Assembly (NCBI GenBank): GCA_938003555.1
Contig: CALKXN010000345.1
Span: 1 to 10,389, forward strand
DNA: 10,389 nt
Reading direction: 5' to 3'
DNA from: an uncultured Robiginitomaculum sp.
Lineage (GTDB): Bacteria; Pseudomonadota; Alphaproteobacteria; Caulobacterales; Maricaulaceae
Shown in pieces: positions 1-7,496 of the stretch (within the stretch, counting starts at the first letter, position 1; the number at the start of each line of letters is the position of its first letter). Made by a program: the position numbers and the translations under genes. Under the pieces are notes generated by a model. It did not search any database and was not told the DNA's origin. It was given only the letters and a program-made list of their open reading frames with translations.

Positions 1-198
1 GCATTCACCCATGACGGCGAGAGACTCGGATATGGCGGCGGATATTATGACCGCACACTAGCAGAGCTGCGCGCAGCACATGACGTTTTTGCTTGCGGGG
101 TGGCCTTTGCTGCGCAAGAAGCGCAAAGCTTGCCGACGGAGACGCATGACATGCGACTAGACGGCATTTTAACCGAAACTGGATTTAAGAAGTTTTAG
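1..198 (+). CDS. fau: 5-formyltetrahydrofolate cyclo-ligase, C-terminal part
   Basis: Reading frame 1 is open from the window edge to the TAG at 196-198 and gives 65 residues; the N-terminal two thirds lie upstream of the window. The protein converts 5-formyltetrahydrofolate to 5,10-methenyltetrahydrofolate with ATP, a cytosolic salvage step of one-carbon metabolism. The glycine-rich signature GYGGGYYDR at residues 10-18 of the fragment is the family's conserved nucleotide/folate-binding motif, and the later segment LPTETHDMRLDGILTE matches the usual end of these proteins (a conserved hydrophobic core, then D-x-x-x-T-E). The stop lies 2 bases before the next ATG, so the gene is probably co-transcribed with the phosphodiesterase gene that follows. 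Identification rests on the motif and the C-terminal pattern; only the start is unknown. Confidence 0.88.
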   Translation, partial: AFTHDGERLGYGGGYYDRTLAELRAAHDVFACGVAFAAQEAQSLPTETHDMRLDGILTETGFKKF

Positions 199-200
199 CT

Positions 201-1031
201 ATGCGTTTTGCGTTTTTTGGAGATGTTGTTGGCCGTTCGGGCCGCACAGCGGTCACTCGCCACGTCCCGCGCTTGCGCCGGGATCTGTCGCTGGACGCTG
301 TAATTGTGAACGCCGAAAACGCGGCCGGCGGTTTTGGCATTACGCGCGGAACGGCCGAGCAATTATTTGATTGCGGCGTCGATGTGCTCACGCTGGGCAA
401 TCACAGTTTTGACAATCCCCAAGGCGTCACAATCATTGACGAAGATCAGCGCATTTTGCGCCCGTGCAATTACCCCCAAGGCCAAGTCCCCGGACGCGGC
501 GCAGGGTTATTTAATTGCGGCGGATTTCAAATCCTTGTTATCAATGTTTTAGGCCGCGTCTTTATGGATAGTCTTGACGACCCGTTCATCGCGGTTGAGC
601 GCGAATTGGCCAATGCCCCGCTAGGCGAAGTCGCCGACGCCGTCATCGTCGATATGCACGCCGAAGCCACCTCAGAGAAAAACGCGATGGGCGTGATTTG
701 TGACAGCCGCGCCAGCCTTGTCGTTGGCACGCATCAACATATTCCGACCGCCGATACCCGCATTTTGCCGGGCGGCACGGCCTATCAAACAGACGCCGGA
801 ATGTGCGGCGATTATGATAGCGTCATTGGCATGGAAAAAGACGAGCCTGTTCACCGCTTTAAAACGCGTATGCGCCAAGGCCGCTTCACTCCCGCCAGCG
901 GTGAAGGCACACTTTGCGGCGTCTTTGTTGAAACAAATGCCAAAGGCCTTGCCGTGCGCGCAGAGCCGATCCGTATTGGCGGGCAACTGGCCGAAACCAT
1001 TCCGCAGGATCACAATGAGAGTCTGGCATGA
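201..1031 (+). CDS. ymdB: YmdB family (TIGR00282) metallophosphoesterase
   Basis: A 276-residue protein, the normal length for the family. Bacillus YmdB is a di-metal phosphodiesterase active on 2',3'-cyclic nucleotides that affects RNA turnover and biofilm formation; its role in alphaproteobacteria is not settled. The metal and active-site residues are all present in the expected order: D8 in GDVVG, E39 and N40 in NAEN, N67-H68 in GNHSFD, H153 in the HAEATSEK motif, and H178/H180 in [10 protein letters not shown]. No signal peptide is seen, so it should be cytosolic. The ATG at 201 follows a weak GAAG ribosome-binding site and comes 2 bases after the preceding stop. Its TGA overlaps the obgE ATG (ATGA at 1028-1031), implying translational coupling. 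This gene is unrelated to the E. coli macrodomain gene that has the same symbol. Confidence 0.9.
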   Translation: MRFAFFGDVVGRSGRTAVTRHVPRLRRDLSLDAVIVNAENAAGGFGITRGTAEQLFDCGVDVLTLGNHSFDNPQGVTIIDEDQRILRPCNYPQGQVPGRGAGLFNCGGFQILVINVLGRVFMDSLDDPFIAVERELANAPLGEVADAVIVDMHAEATSEKNAMGVICDSRASLVVGTHQHIPTADTRILPGGTAYQTDAGMCGDYDSVIGMEKDEPVHRFKTRMRQGRFTPASGEGTLCGVFVETNAKGLAVRAEPIRIGGQLAETIPQDHNESLA

Positions 1032-2071
1032 AATTCTTAGACCAAGCTAAAATCTTTATCAGCTCCGGCCATGGCGGGGGCGGCTGTATTGCGTTTCGCC
1101 GCGAAAAATTCGTTGCCTTTGGCGGCCCTAATGGCGGCGATGGCGGCCGCGGCGGTCATGTCTATATTGAAGGCACGGACAACCTCAACACACTGATTGA
1201 TTTTCGTTATCGTCAGCATTTCAAAGCCAAAGTCGGCACGCCCGGAATGGGCAGTGATATGACAGGCGCGGCTGGCGAAGACATGATCATTCCTGTCCCC
1301 ATCGGCACGCAGGTGATCGACGCCGACACCGAAGAGCTATTGGTCGACATTAGCGAAGACGGACAGCGCGTCATGCTGGCACGCGGCGGTAATGGCGGCT
1401 GGGGCAATGCGCGATTTAAAACCGCGTCCAACCAAGCCCCGCGCCGCTCAAACCCCGGCGAAGACGGCGAAGAACGTTGGGTCTGGCTGCGCTTAAAACT
1501 CATTGCTGATGCGGGTCTTGTCGGCCTGCCCAATGCGGGTAAATCCACATTTCTTTCTGCTGTTAGCGCGGCCAAGCCTAAGACTGCAGATTATCCCTTT
1601 ACGACGCTGCGCCCGCATTTGGGCGTTGTGGATATGGCCGATACGGCGCGTTTCGTTATGGCCGATATTCCGGGCCTGATTGAAGGCGCGAGCGACGGCG
1701 CGGGGATTGGTCACCGTTTCCTTGGCCACGTCGAACGCTGCGCGGCGCTTGTACATCTTGTTGATGTGACAGGCGAAGACCCGGTTGGGGCTTATAAAAT
1801 TATACGCGGTGAACTCGCGGCCTATGATGACGGCCTAGCAGAGAAACCCGAAATCTTAGCGCTCAATAAAATTGATGCCGTTGATGAAAAGACGCTCACG
1901 AAAGTCAGCAAAGCAATAAAAAAAGCGTCTGGCAAAACGCCGCTTCATGTGTCTGGCGTCTCCGGCGAAGGCGTCCCCGAAGTTCTTCGCGAAGTGTTCA
2001 AACTTGTGCAAAAACGACGCGCGCTTGAAGCCAAACCGGTCAAGCCGGAGGCAGAAAGCTGGAGCCCATAA
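1028..2071 (+). CDS. obgE: GTPase ObgE/CgtA
   Basis: Essential GTPase that binds the 50S ribosomal subunit late in its assembly and is linked to the stringent response and cell-cycle control. The 347-residue protein has the glycine-rich Obg fold at about residues 1-158 (GGGG near 17, NGGDGGRGG at 35-43, [13 protein letters not shown] around 118-130) followed by the G domain. Visible G motifs are the P-loop GLPNAGKST (166-174), the switch segment [10 protein letters not shown] (191-200), DIPG (213-216), NKID (280-283) and SGVSGEG (309-315). The C-terminal tail after about residue 330 is short and charged, so the long C-terminal domain of some Gram-positive Obg proteins is absent. It overlaps ymdB by 4 bases and ends directly against proB. 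Confidence 0.97.
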   Translation: MKFLDQAKIFISSGHGGGGCIAFRREKFVAFGGPNGGDGGRGGHVYIEGTDNLNTLIDFRYRQHFKAKVGTPGMGSDMTGAAGEDMIIPVPIGTQVIDADTEELLVDISEDGQRVMLARGGNGGWGNARFKTASNQAPRRSNPGEDGEERWVWLRLKLIADAGLVGLPNAGKSTFLSAVSAAKPKTADYPFTTLRPHLGVVDMADTARFVMADIPGLIEGASDGAGIGHRFLGHVERCAALVHLVDVTGEDPVGAYKIIRGELAAYDDGLAEKPEILALNKIDAVDEKTLTKVSKAIKKASGKTPLHVSGVSGEGVPEVLREVFKLVQKRRALEAKPVKPEAESWSP

Positions 2072-3199
2072 ATGGGCGACATATCCAAATTACTCGGCGA
2101 TGCTAAAATCATCATTGTCAAAATCGGCTCTGCGCTCTTGGTTGACCATCAATCCGGAGAACTTCGCCAAGCATGGTTATCCGGAGTTGCCGCCGACATC
2201 GCAGCGTTACGCGCATCAGCCAGCACCGTTATAATTGTCTCCTCTGGCGCAATTGCGCTTGGACGCGGCAAGCTGGGCCTTCGCGGGCGCAAGCTCAGCC
2301 TTGCCGAGAAACAAGCCTGCGCCGCCGTTGGTCAGGCCGCATTAACGCGGGCCTATGAAGATGCCCTCGCCCCGCATGACCTGATCACCGCCCAAGCCCT
2401 ATTAACGCTAACAGACACCGAAGATCGCGCGCGCTGGATCAATGCCAGCCGCACATTGCGCGAGCTGCTAAAGCTTGGCGCCATTCCAATCATCAATGAA
2501 AACGACACCGTCGCGACCGATAAAATTCGCTATGGTGATAATGACCGTTTGGCCGCGCGCGCCGCGCAAATGGTTGGGGCAGATGCTTTGATATTATTAT
2601 CGGACATTGACGGACTTTACACGGCTGACCCGCGTTGTGATGAAAATGCGAAACATATCCCTAAAATAGACAATCTCACGCCAGACATTATGGCGATGGG
2701 CGGCGACCCCAACAGCGCCGCTGCCGTCGGCACGGGCGGCATGGCCACCAAGCTGCTTGCCGCAGATATTGCCGTCAAAGCCGGCTGTCATTTGATTATT
2801 ACGTCGGGCGAAACCACCTCGCCAATCCGCGCATTAAATGATGGCGCGCGGGCCAGTTGGTTTGTCGCCAAGGCTGATCCGGTCAGCGCGCGCAAGCAGT
2901 GGATTTCCGGCAGCCTGAAAAGTCATGGACAACTCCATATTGATGACGGCGCCATGAAAGCCTTGCGTAACGGCAACAGCCTTCTTCCGGCAGGCGCAAT
3001 ATCTACGGATGGTAGCTTTGAGGTCGGAGACGCTGTGACGGTTATTCACGAAGGCAACGCCGTGGCCAAAGGGCTGGCGGGGTACAGCTCAACTGAGGCG
3101 CAACAGATATTAGGATTAAAATCCGGCGACATTTCCGCTACCCTTGGCTATACTCACGGCGCGGCCCTTATTCACCGCGACAACTTGGCTTTATTATGA
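2072..3199 (+). CDS. proB: Glutamate 5-kinase
   Basis: Catalyses ATP-dependent phosphorylation of glutamate to glutamate 5-phosphate, the committed step of proline synthesis, in the cytosol; the family enzyme is feedback-inhibited by proline. The 375-residue protein has the amino-acid kinase fold: lysine in VKIGS (16-20), SSGAIALG (57-64), NENDTV (142-147), LLSDIDGLYT (175-184) and the GTGGMATK nucleotide-binding loop (220-227). Residues from about 282 to 365 form the C-terminal PUA domain usual in proteobacterial ProB. The ATG follows the obgE TAA with no gap and has GGAG at 2061-2064, 7 bases upstream. The gene overlaps proA by 4 bases (ATGA), so kinase and dehydrogenase, which pass on a labile intermediate, should be made together. 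Confidence 0.97.
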   Translation: MGDISKLLGDAKIIIVKIGSALLVDHQSGELRQAWLSGVAADIAALRASASTVIIVSSGAIALGRGKLGLRGRKLSLAEKQACAAVGQAALTRAYEDALAPHDLITAQALLTLTDTEDRARWINASRTLRELLKLGAIPIINENDTVATDKIRYGDNDRLAARAAQMVGADALILLSDIDGLYTADPRCDENAKHIPKIDNLTPDIMAMGGDPNSAAAVGTGGMATKLLAADIAVKAGCHLIITSGETTSPIRALNDGARASWFVAKADPVSARKQWISGSLKSHGQLHIDDGAMKALRNGNSLLPAGAISTDGSFEVGDAVTVIHEGNAVAKGLAGYSSTEAQQILGLKSGDISATLGYTHGAALIHRDNLALL

Positions 3200-4479
3200 G
3201 TGCAAAAACTAAAATTAACGACCTGCCTATATACATGGCTGAAATGGGCGAGCGCGCTGCAAAGGCGTCAAAAACCTTGCGCCTTGCCAGTGGCCTGACG
3301 CGCGCCGCCGCCATTTTAGCGATGGCCAGCGCGATGCGCTCACGCCGCAAAGTCATCCTTAAAGCGAACGCCGAAGATATGGCAGCCGCAAAAACCAAAG
3401 GTTTATCGGCGTCTCTGCTGGATCGCTTGGAATTAACGGCTGAGCGGATTGAAAGCATTGCCGTAAGCCTTGAAACCATCGCCGCCTTGCCTGACCCCGT
3501 CGGTATGGAAGATGCCCATTACGCGCCGCCTAACGGCCTAAAAATCGCGCGGATTCGCGTGCCGATTGGCGTGATCGGGATTATCTATGAGAGCCGCCCA
3601 AATGTGACCGCCGATGCCGGCGCGCTTTGCGTGAAATCCGGTAACGCTGCAATTTTGCGCGCTGGGTCAGAGAGCCTGCGCAGCGCTATAGCCCTACATG
3701 AGGCGCTTGTTGAAGGCCTGAAAAGTGCGGACCTCCCCGCCGATTGCGTGCAACTCATTACGACAACAGATCGCGACGCCGTTGGCCATATGCTGGGTGG
3801 ACTATCCGGAAACATTGATTTGATCATTCCGCGCGGAGGCAAGTCACTGGTCGAGCGCGTTCAAAAAGATGCCCGCATTCCCGTACTCGCCCATTTAGAA
3901 GGCATCTGTCACAGCTATGTTCACGAAGACGCGGATTTCAAAAAGGCGCGAGAGATTGTGTTTAACGCAAAAATGCGGCGCACGGGCGTTTGCGGCGCGA
4001 CAGAAACGCTCTTAATTGACGCAGAAATAGCTGATGCATTTTTACCCTTCATTGCCGATGATCTTATTCAAGCCGGATGTGAGCTTCGTGGCTGCGCGCG
4101 CGCGCGAGAAATTGCTCTGGGGATGAAAGCTGCGACTGAACATGATTGGTCGACGGAATATTTGAGCGCTATTTTATCGATCAAAGTCGTCGACAATATT
4201 GATGAAGCCCTCGCGCATATCGACACCTATAGCAGCGGCCATACAGATGCCATTATCACTGAAAATACAACCGCGGCGGCGCAGTTCATTAACAGTGTCG
4301 ATAGCGCGATTACCGTTCATAATGCCTCAACGCAATTTGCCGATGGCGGCGAATTTGGCTTTGGCGCAGAAATTGGCATTGCCACAGGTCGCCTCCACGC
4401 GCGCGGCCCCGTCGGCGCGGCGCAGCTGACGACCTATAAATATGCCGTGCGCGGTGACGGTCATATTCGGCCTGTATAA
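3196..4479 (+). CDS. proA: Glutamate-5-semialdehyde dehydrogenase (gamma-glutamyl phosphate reductase)
   Basis: NADPH-dependent reduction of glutamate 5-phosphate to glutamate-5-semialdehyde, the second step of proline synthesis; the product cyclises spontaneously and is then reduced by ProC, which is not in this window. The 427 residues match the family's usual length. The catalytic cysteine is C266 in RRTGVCGATETLL. The conserved segments PIGVIGIIYESRPNVTAD (123-140), LIIPRGGKSLV (209-219), SGHTDAIITE (347-356) and EFGFGAEIGIATGRLHARGPVG (386-407) are all present. The start is the ATG overlapping the proB stop; the first 13 or so residues before IYMAEMG are less typical, but no better start is seen. 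The stop shares one base with the nadD ATG (TAATG). Confidence 0.97.
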   Translation: MSAKTKINDLPIYMAEMGERAAKASKTLRLASGLTRAAAILAMASAMRSRRKVILKANAEDMAAAKTKGLSASLLDRLELTAERIESIAVSLETIAALPDPVGMEDAHYAPPNGLKIARIRVPIGVIGIIYESRPNVTADAGALCVKSGNAAILRAGSESLRSAIALHEALVEGLKSADLPADCVQLITTTDRDAVGHMLGGLSGNIDLIIPRGGKSLVERVQKDARIPVLAHLEGICHSYVHEDADFKKAREIVFNAKMRRTGVCGATETLLIDAEIADAFLPFIADDLIQAGCELRGCARAREIALGMKAATEHDWSTEYLSAILSIKVVDNIDEALAHIDTYSSGHTDAIITENTTAAAQFINSVDSAITVHNASTQFADGGEFGFGAEIGIATGRLHARGPVGAAQLTTYKYAVRGDGHIRPV

Positions 4480-5039
4480 TGCTTAAGGTCGGCCTATTTG
4501 GAGGGAGCTTTAATCCCGCCCATCAAGGCCATAAAATGGTGGCAGAATGCGGCCTACGTGATCTGGGGCTCGACGAAGTCTGGTGGCTCGTCAGCCCCGG
4601 GAACCCCCTCAAACAAAATACGAATAATTATGAAGCCCGCGTCGCCAGCGTTAAGGCGCTTGGCCTTCCGCGCGATATGAAGGTCCGCCATATTGAGCGT
4701 GATTACGGGACGCAATATACAGTTGATATGCTGACCAAATTATTCAAACGGCACGCAAATAAGAAGTTTGTCTGGATGATGGGCGCGGATAATTTATCAC
4801 AAATGCCCAAATGGAAAGACTGGCAAGTCATTATGAACGCGCTGCCGATTGCGGTCATTGCGCGGCCCGGCAAAGGGCTAAAACCACGCCTGGGCCAAGT
4901 CGCGCGCCAATATGCTGACGCGCGCATTGATGAGCAATTTTCGCATAAAATTGCTGACTTTGAAGCTCCGGCCTGGGTGTATCTCACCCCGCCGCTAAAT
5001 CATCAGAGCAGCACGAAAATACGCAACTCCAAAACATAA
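4479..5039 (+). CDS. nadD: Nicotinate-nucleotide adenylyltransferase
   Basis: Transfers AMP from ATP to nicotinate mononucleotide to form deamido-NAD, a required step of NAD synthesis in the cytosol. The 186-residue protein has the nucleotidyltransferase signature GGSFNPAHQGH (8-18), the substrate-binding WLVSPGNPLK stretch (36-45), MGADNL (101-106) and SSTKIR (177-182), which replaces the usual ISSTxIR. It stops only four residues after this motif, slightly shorter than typical NadD, but the catalytic core is complete. The ATG overlaps the proA stop by one base. This is the last plus-strand gene before the divergent module; in related alphaproteobacteria rsfS normally follows directly, so the transcript here probably ends near the palindrome at 5088-5117. 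Confidence 0.95.
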   Translation: MLKVGLFGGSFNPAHQGHKMVAECGLRDLGLDEVWWLVSPGNPLKQNTNNYEARVASVKALGLPRDMKVRHIERDYGTQYTVDMLTKLFKRHANKKFVWMMGADNLSQMPKWKDWQVIMNALPIAVIARPGKGLKPRLGQVARQYADARIDEQFSHKIADFEAPAWVYLTPPLNHQSSTKIRNSKT

Positions 5040-5087
5040 CTGCGTTACATAATTGAGGGAACGTCTCGTCCCTTGAGTCCTGCTTGA

Positions 5088-5117
5088 CCTCATCCTGAGG
5101 AGCACCTCAGGATGAGG
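5088..5117. repeat. Perfect 13-bp palindromic element between convergent genes
   Basis: The arms CCTCATCCTGAGG (5088-5100) and CCTCAGGATGAGG (5105-5117) are exact reverse complements with a 4-base AGCA loop. The element lies between the ends of nadD (plus) and the TonB receptor gene (minus), where a two-way transcription stop would be expected. No T-run follows on either strand, so it is not a textbook intrinsic terminator. From memory, CCTCATCCTGAGG-type arms resemble dispersed palindromic repeats found in many alphaproteobacterial genomes, so it may be one copy of such a family. A second, weaker inverted repeat (AGGGA at 5056-5060 with TCCCT at 5069-5073) sits just upstream. Confidence 0.7.
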
Positions 5118-5123
5118 CTTGCT

Positions 5124-7136
5124 CTAAAACGCAGCCCTAATCGATAAGCGCACATTGCGGCCCGGTAGCGGCACATCTTCTTTGAGGAATGATGTATGCT
5201 GGCGGGCCTCTTCGTCAAAAATATTCATGACGGATGCAGATAGCGTTACATTCTGCGCCGCGTCAAAGCGCCAATCAGCAAACAGATTGACTAGAGTATA
5301 GCTCTCTGTTGGCTCTTCAAACTGCGCTAAATCGCTGGCTTCGGCAGTATATTCCACCTCTGCGCGGTAGGTCTGATGTGTCGTATCAAAGTCCAGTCCT
5401 GCCAAGACAGAAAGCGGCGGAATGCGCGGAAGGTTTCCGCCATCAGTTTCAGCGCGAACATATTCGAGCAGCCCGTCTGCGCTTATGTCAAACTTACCCA
5501 TAGAAACTAAATCTTTGCCGCCTTGAAGCTCAAAGCCAGTAAAGGTCGCATCTTCGGATGTGTATTGATAGATAGGCAAACCCTCTTCCTGCGCGCCGGT
5601 TTCACGCTCAAAGATGTAGTCAGAGTAATCCGTGTGAAACAGGTTCAGCGTCACAAAATGCCCGTCTTCGCGGTGACGCAAAGCGGCCTCAATGCCTGTA
5701 GCCGTTTCAACGTCTAAATCGGCATTGCCCAATTCAAATTGCGATGTCGCCAAATGCGGGCCATTAGAAAACAGCTCTTCGCTGGACGGGGCGCGCTCTG
5801 TGCGAAAGATCGTTCCGCCAATACGCACCGCATCGGACAGATGCTTATCCGCGCCTACGCTGATACTAAAGGCATCAAAACTGCGCGTATTTCGCGCAAC
5901 TGTGTCTTCAACATCTGTGCGCTCATAGCGCGCTGCGCCTTCGAGGTGGATATCCCCGACTTCCATTTCTTGAAAGGTGTAAACGCCCAAGCTATCTGTC
6001 GTTGTCGGCGGCACAAAAGCTTCTTCGCCAATCGCTTCAAAATCACGATGAGTGAGTTGAACGCCATATGCCGCGCCGCGGCCATCACCGGAATTAGCGA
6101 TGGCTTCGGCGCGCATCTCATAACCTTCATTGCTAAAAATTGTGCCCACTTCGCCGGGGCCTTCAAATTCAATATGTTGATAATCAGCAGCGCCTGCAAA
6201 GACATTGATGCGGTCAAAATAGCCGTCCAATTCCAAAGCAGCGTTAAAATCAAAACGCTTTTGCTTTAGCTCGATTGTGACGTTTTCTTCGTCCTCTTCT
6301 TCATGCTCTTCTTCGTCGTGATCTTCCTCCTCATCATGGTCTTCATCGCCATGTTCTTCTTCATGGCCGTGACCACCGGGAATGCCGTAACCTGTTTCAA
6401 ATTCGTGATAGGCCCCGCCAATCGTTAAATTCTCGCCCAGATAAGAGCCCCCAACGGTGAACGACATTGAGTCAGATTGGGAGTTTTCAATCGTCTCATC
6501 TGCCACAGAGTAGTTCTGCGTTGCGCGCCCTGTTCCGCCAAGGTGCAGCACAAAATTATCGCCAATTTGCTGGTTCAATGATCCTGCAATTTCACGGCCG
6601 GCATCAACGCTCGAGACGCCCATACGCACAGCGCCGTCGCGCCCGTCATCCGTCAATGATGTTGGCATCCGGCCATCAATCACATTGACAACACCGCCGC
6701 TGCCGGAGCTACCAAAGCGCAGCAAGCCTGCGCCGCGCACAATTTCGATACGTTCCGCCTGCGCAGGTTCTGCGGCCACGGCGTGGTCGGGGGATGCGGC
6801 GGAGGCATCAATCGACCCAATACCATTGGTCAGGATGCGAACGCGCCCTGCGCCCTGCCCGCGAATAATGGGGCGCGACGCGCCCGGGCCAAAGAATGTT
6901 GAGCTAACGCCTGGCTCGGATTTTAAGGTCTCCCCAAGTGTGGGCGCGATGCGGCGGGCCAGCGCGTCGCCTGAAATTACAGATAATCCCGTAATCGCCT
7001 CATCGGGCGTTTGATTGAGCGGGGAACCCGTCACGATAATCTCGTCTTCAAACTCTACAGTTTGAGCGTGGGCAATAGAGGTGTGCGTAAGCACTGCAAG
7101 GCTTGTGCCCAGCATTAAGGGGTAAAATTTTGTCAT
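5124..7136 (-). CDS. TonB-dependent outer-membrane receptor, ZnuD-like (probable zinc uptake)
   Basis: A 670-residue outer-membrane receptor. Residues 1-24 form a Sec signal peptide ending AHA. The TonB-box-like segment DEIIVTGSP (31-39) is followed by the plug domain (about 45-155) with RPIIRGQGAGRVRILTNG (88-105), ERIEIVRG (128-135) and a GSSGSGGVVNV loop (142-152). The remainder is a beta-barrel ending in phenylalanine (RLSIRAAF), as expected for outer-membrane assembly. Residues 254-285 are a loop of alternating histidine and acidic residues (H256, 258, 262, 267, 273, 278), preceded by GYGIPGG. Similar His-rich loops occur in Neisseria ZnuD zinc receptors. On the minus strand it lies 60 bases downstream of a small Cys/His protein gene and probably shares its Zur-like promoter. 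A GAAGA-type ribosome-binding site precedes the ATG. Receptor identity is secure; zinc rather than copper, nickel or a metallophore is inferred from the loop and operator. Confidence 0.93.
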   Translation of the reverse strand: MTKFYPLMLGTSLAVLTHTSIAHAQTVEFEDEIIVTGSPLNQTPDEAITGLSVISGDALARRIAPTLGETLKSEPGVSSTFFGPGASRPIIRGQGAGRVRILTNGIGSIDASAASPDHAVAAEPAQAERIEIVRGAGLLRFGSSGSGGVVNVIDGRMPTSLTDDGRDGAVRMGVSSVDAGREIAGSLNQQIGDNFVLHLGGTGRATQNYSVADETIENSQSDSMSFTVGGSYLGENLTIGGAYHEFETGYGIPGGHGHEEEHGDEDHDEEEDHDEEEHEEEDEENVTIELKQKRFDFNAALELDGYFDRINVFAGAADYQHIEFEGPGEVGTIFSNEGYEMRAEAIANSGDGRGAAYGVQLTHRDFEAIGEEAFVPPTTTDSLGVYTFQEMEVGDIHLEGAARYERTDVEDTVARNTRSFDAFSISVGADKHLSDAVRIGGTIFRTERAPSSEELFSNGPHLATSQFELGNADLDVETATGIEAALRHREDGHFVTLNLFHTDYSDYIFERETGAQEEGLPIYQYTSEDATFTGFELQGGKDLVSMGKFDISADGLLEYVRAETDGGNLPRIPPLSVLAGLDFDTTHQTYRAEVEYTAEASDLAQFEEPTESYTLVNLFADWRFDAAQNVTLSASVMNIFDEEARQHTSFLKEDVPLPGRNVRLSIRAAF
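6282..6377 (-). repeat. Low-complexity GAA/GAC/CAT tract encoding the acidic His loop
   Basis: This in-frame stretch of the receptor gene is almost entirely Glu, Asp, His and Gly codons (receptor residues 254-285), made of imperfect repeats of the EEEDHDEEE and DEDHDEEE kind. At the DNA level it is an imperfect triplet repeat, seen on the plus strand as TTC/CTC/ATC-rich sequence. Such tracts can change length by slippage in units of three bases without breaking the frame. It most likely forms an extracellular metal-capturing loop in the barrel. Confidence 0.7.
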
Positions 7137-7148
7137 GATAATTCATCT

Positions 7149-7201
7149 TCTAAAAACGTGAAAAAGCCCTGTCAGTCGGGCGGAATAAGTGTGTTTTTAG
7201 A
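7149..7201 (-). promoter_or_regulatory. Possible attenuator hairpin between the small gene and the receptor gene
   Basis: Read on the minus strand, the small gene's stop codon is followed by a short GCCC/GGGC hairpin (arms 7178-7181 and 7166-7169, 8-base loop) and then five T residues (7161-7165), like a weak intrinsic terminator. An outer 9-bp inverted repeat, TCTAAAAAC (7149-7157) with GTTTTTAGA (7193-7201), encloses it and overlaps both the stop codon and the region just before the receptor's ribosome-binding site. The two structures could lower receptor expression relative to the small protein, or protect the mRNA. The inner stem has only four pairs, so the call is tentative. Confidence 0.35.
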
Positions 7202-7496
7202 AAAGTGAGGGCGGGCCGCGTTTCGGCGGGCCGCGAACAGGCGTGATGACAGTGTTATATTGCGAAAAGCGCGCAAAAATTGGAGCGTCTTCAGAAGGAA
7301 TAAAGAGCGTGAACTCCGAAGCCGGCAAAGCAATCGCCGCGCTTTGCTCATCCCCTGCAGTCATAATTAAGCACACATCACACGGCGCGTTCTGCGTGTC
7401 TTCATGAATATCATGCGCATGCAAGGCAGCCGTACCTAAGCCCCAAAGGAGCACAAGGCTGGCGATAATCCGCAACAATGTAAGGCGCGCTGTCAT
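7197..7496 (-). CDS. Small exported Cys/His protein, DUF2946/CopL-like
   Basis: A 99-residue protein. Residues 8-24 are hydrophobic (LRIIASLVLLWGLGTAA), giving a signal peptide or single membrane anchor. They are followed by a cluster of possible metal ligands: H26, H28, H31, then C39 and C42 in CDVC. The C-terminus carries RGPP twice (88-91 and 93-96). Short proteins with an N-terminal signal, an HxH/CxxC cluster and a C-terminal R-x-P-P are often called DUF2946 or CopL-like and commonly lie next to metal receptors. It is the first gene of the minus-strand pair, with the receptor 60 bases downstream and a Zur-like palindrome against its start. No clear ribosome-binding site precedes the ATG, so translation may be leaderless. 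Function is unknown; periplasmic metal capture or sensing is inference. The family name is from pattern memory. Confidence 0.72.
   Translation of the reverse strand: MTARLTLLRIIASLVLLWGLGTAALHAHDIHEDTQNAPCDVCLIMTAGDEQSAAIALPASEFTLFIPSEDAPIFARFSQYNTVITPVRGPPKRGPPSLF
7211..7235. repeat. 15-base tandem duplication in the small gene's 3' end
   Basis: GCGGGCCGCG occurs at 7211-7220 and again at 7226-7235, a period of 15 bases or five codons. It duplicates the RGPP motif at the C-terminus of the small exported protein in frame. Confidence 0.75.

Noticed and set aside
1213..1575. A 120-codon minus-strand frame inside obgE
   Set aside because: Shadow of the glycine-rich obgE coding sequence; its Pro/Ala/Arg-rich translation is what GGC/GCC-rich complement gives.
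5088..5117. Classical intrinsic terminator
   Set aside because: The stem is strong but no run of T follows on either strand.
5855..6253. A 132-codon open frame on the minus strand in another frame of the receptor gene
   Set aside because: It overlaps the receptor out of frame, with no family features and no ribosome-binding site.
5739..6269. A 176-codon open frame on the plus strand opposite the TonB receptor gene
   Set aside because: It is antisense to a well-supported receptor, has no recognisable domain, and its composition reflects the opposite-strand codons.
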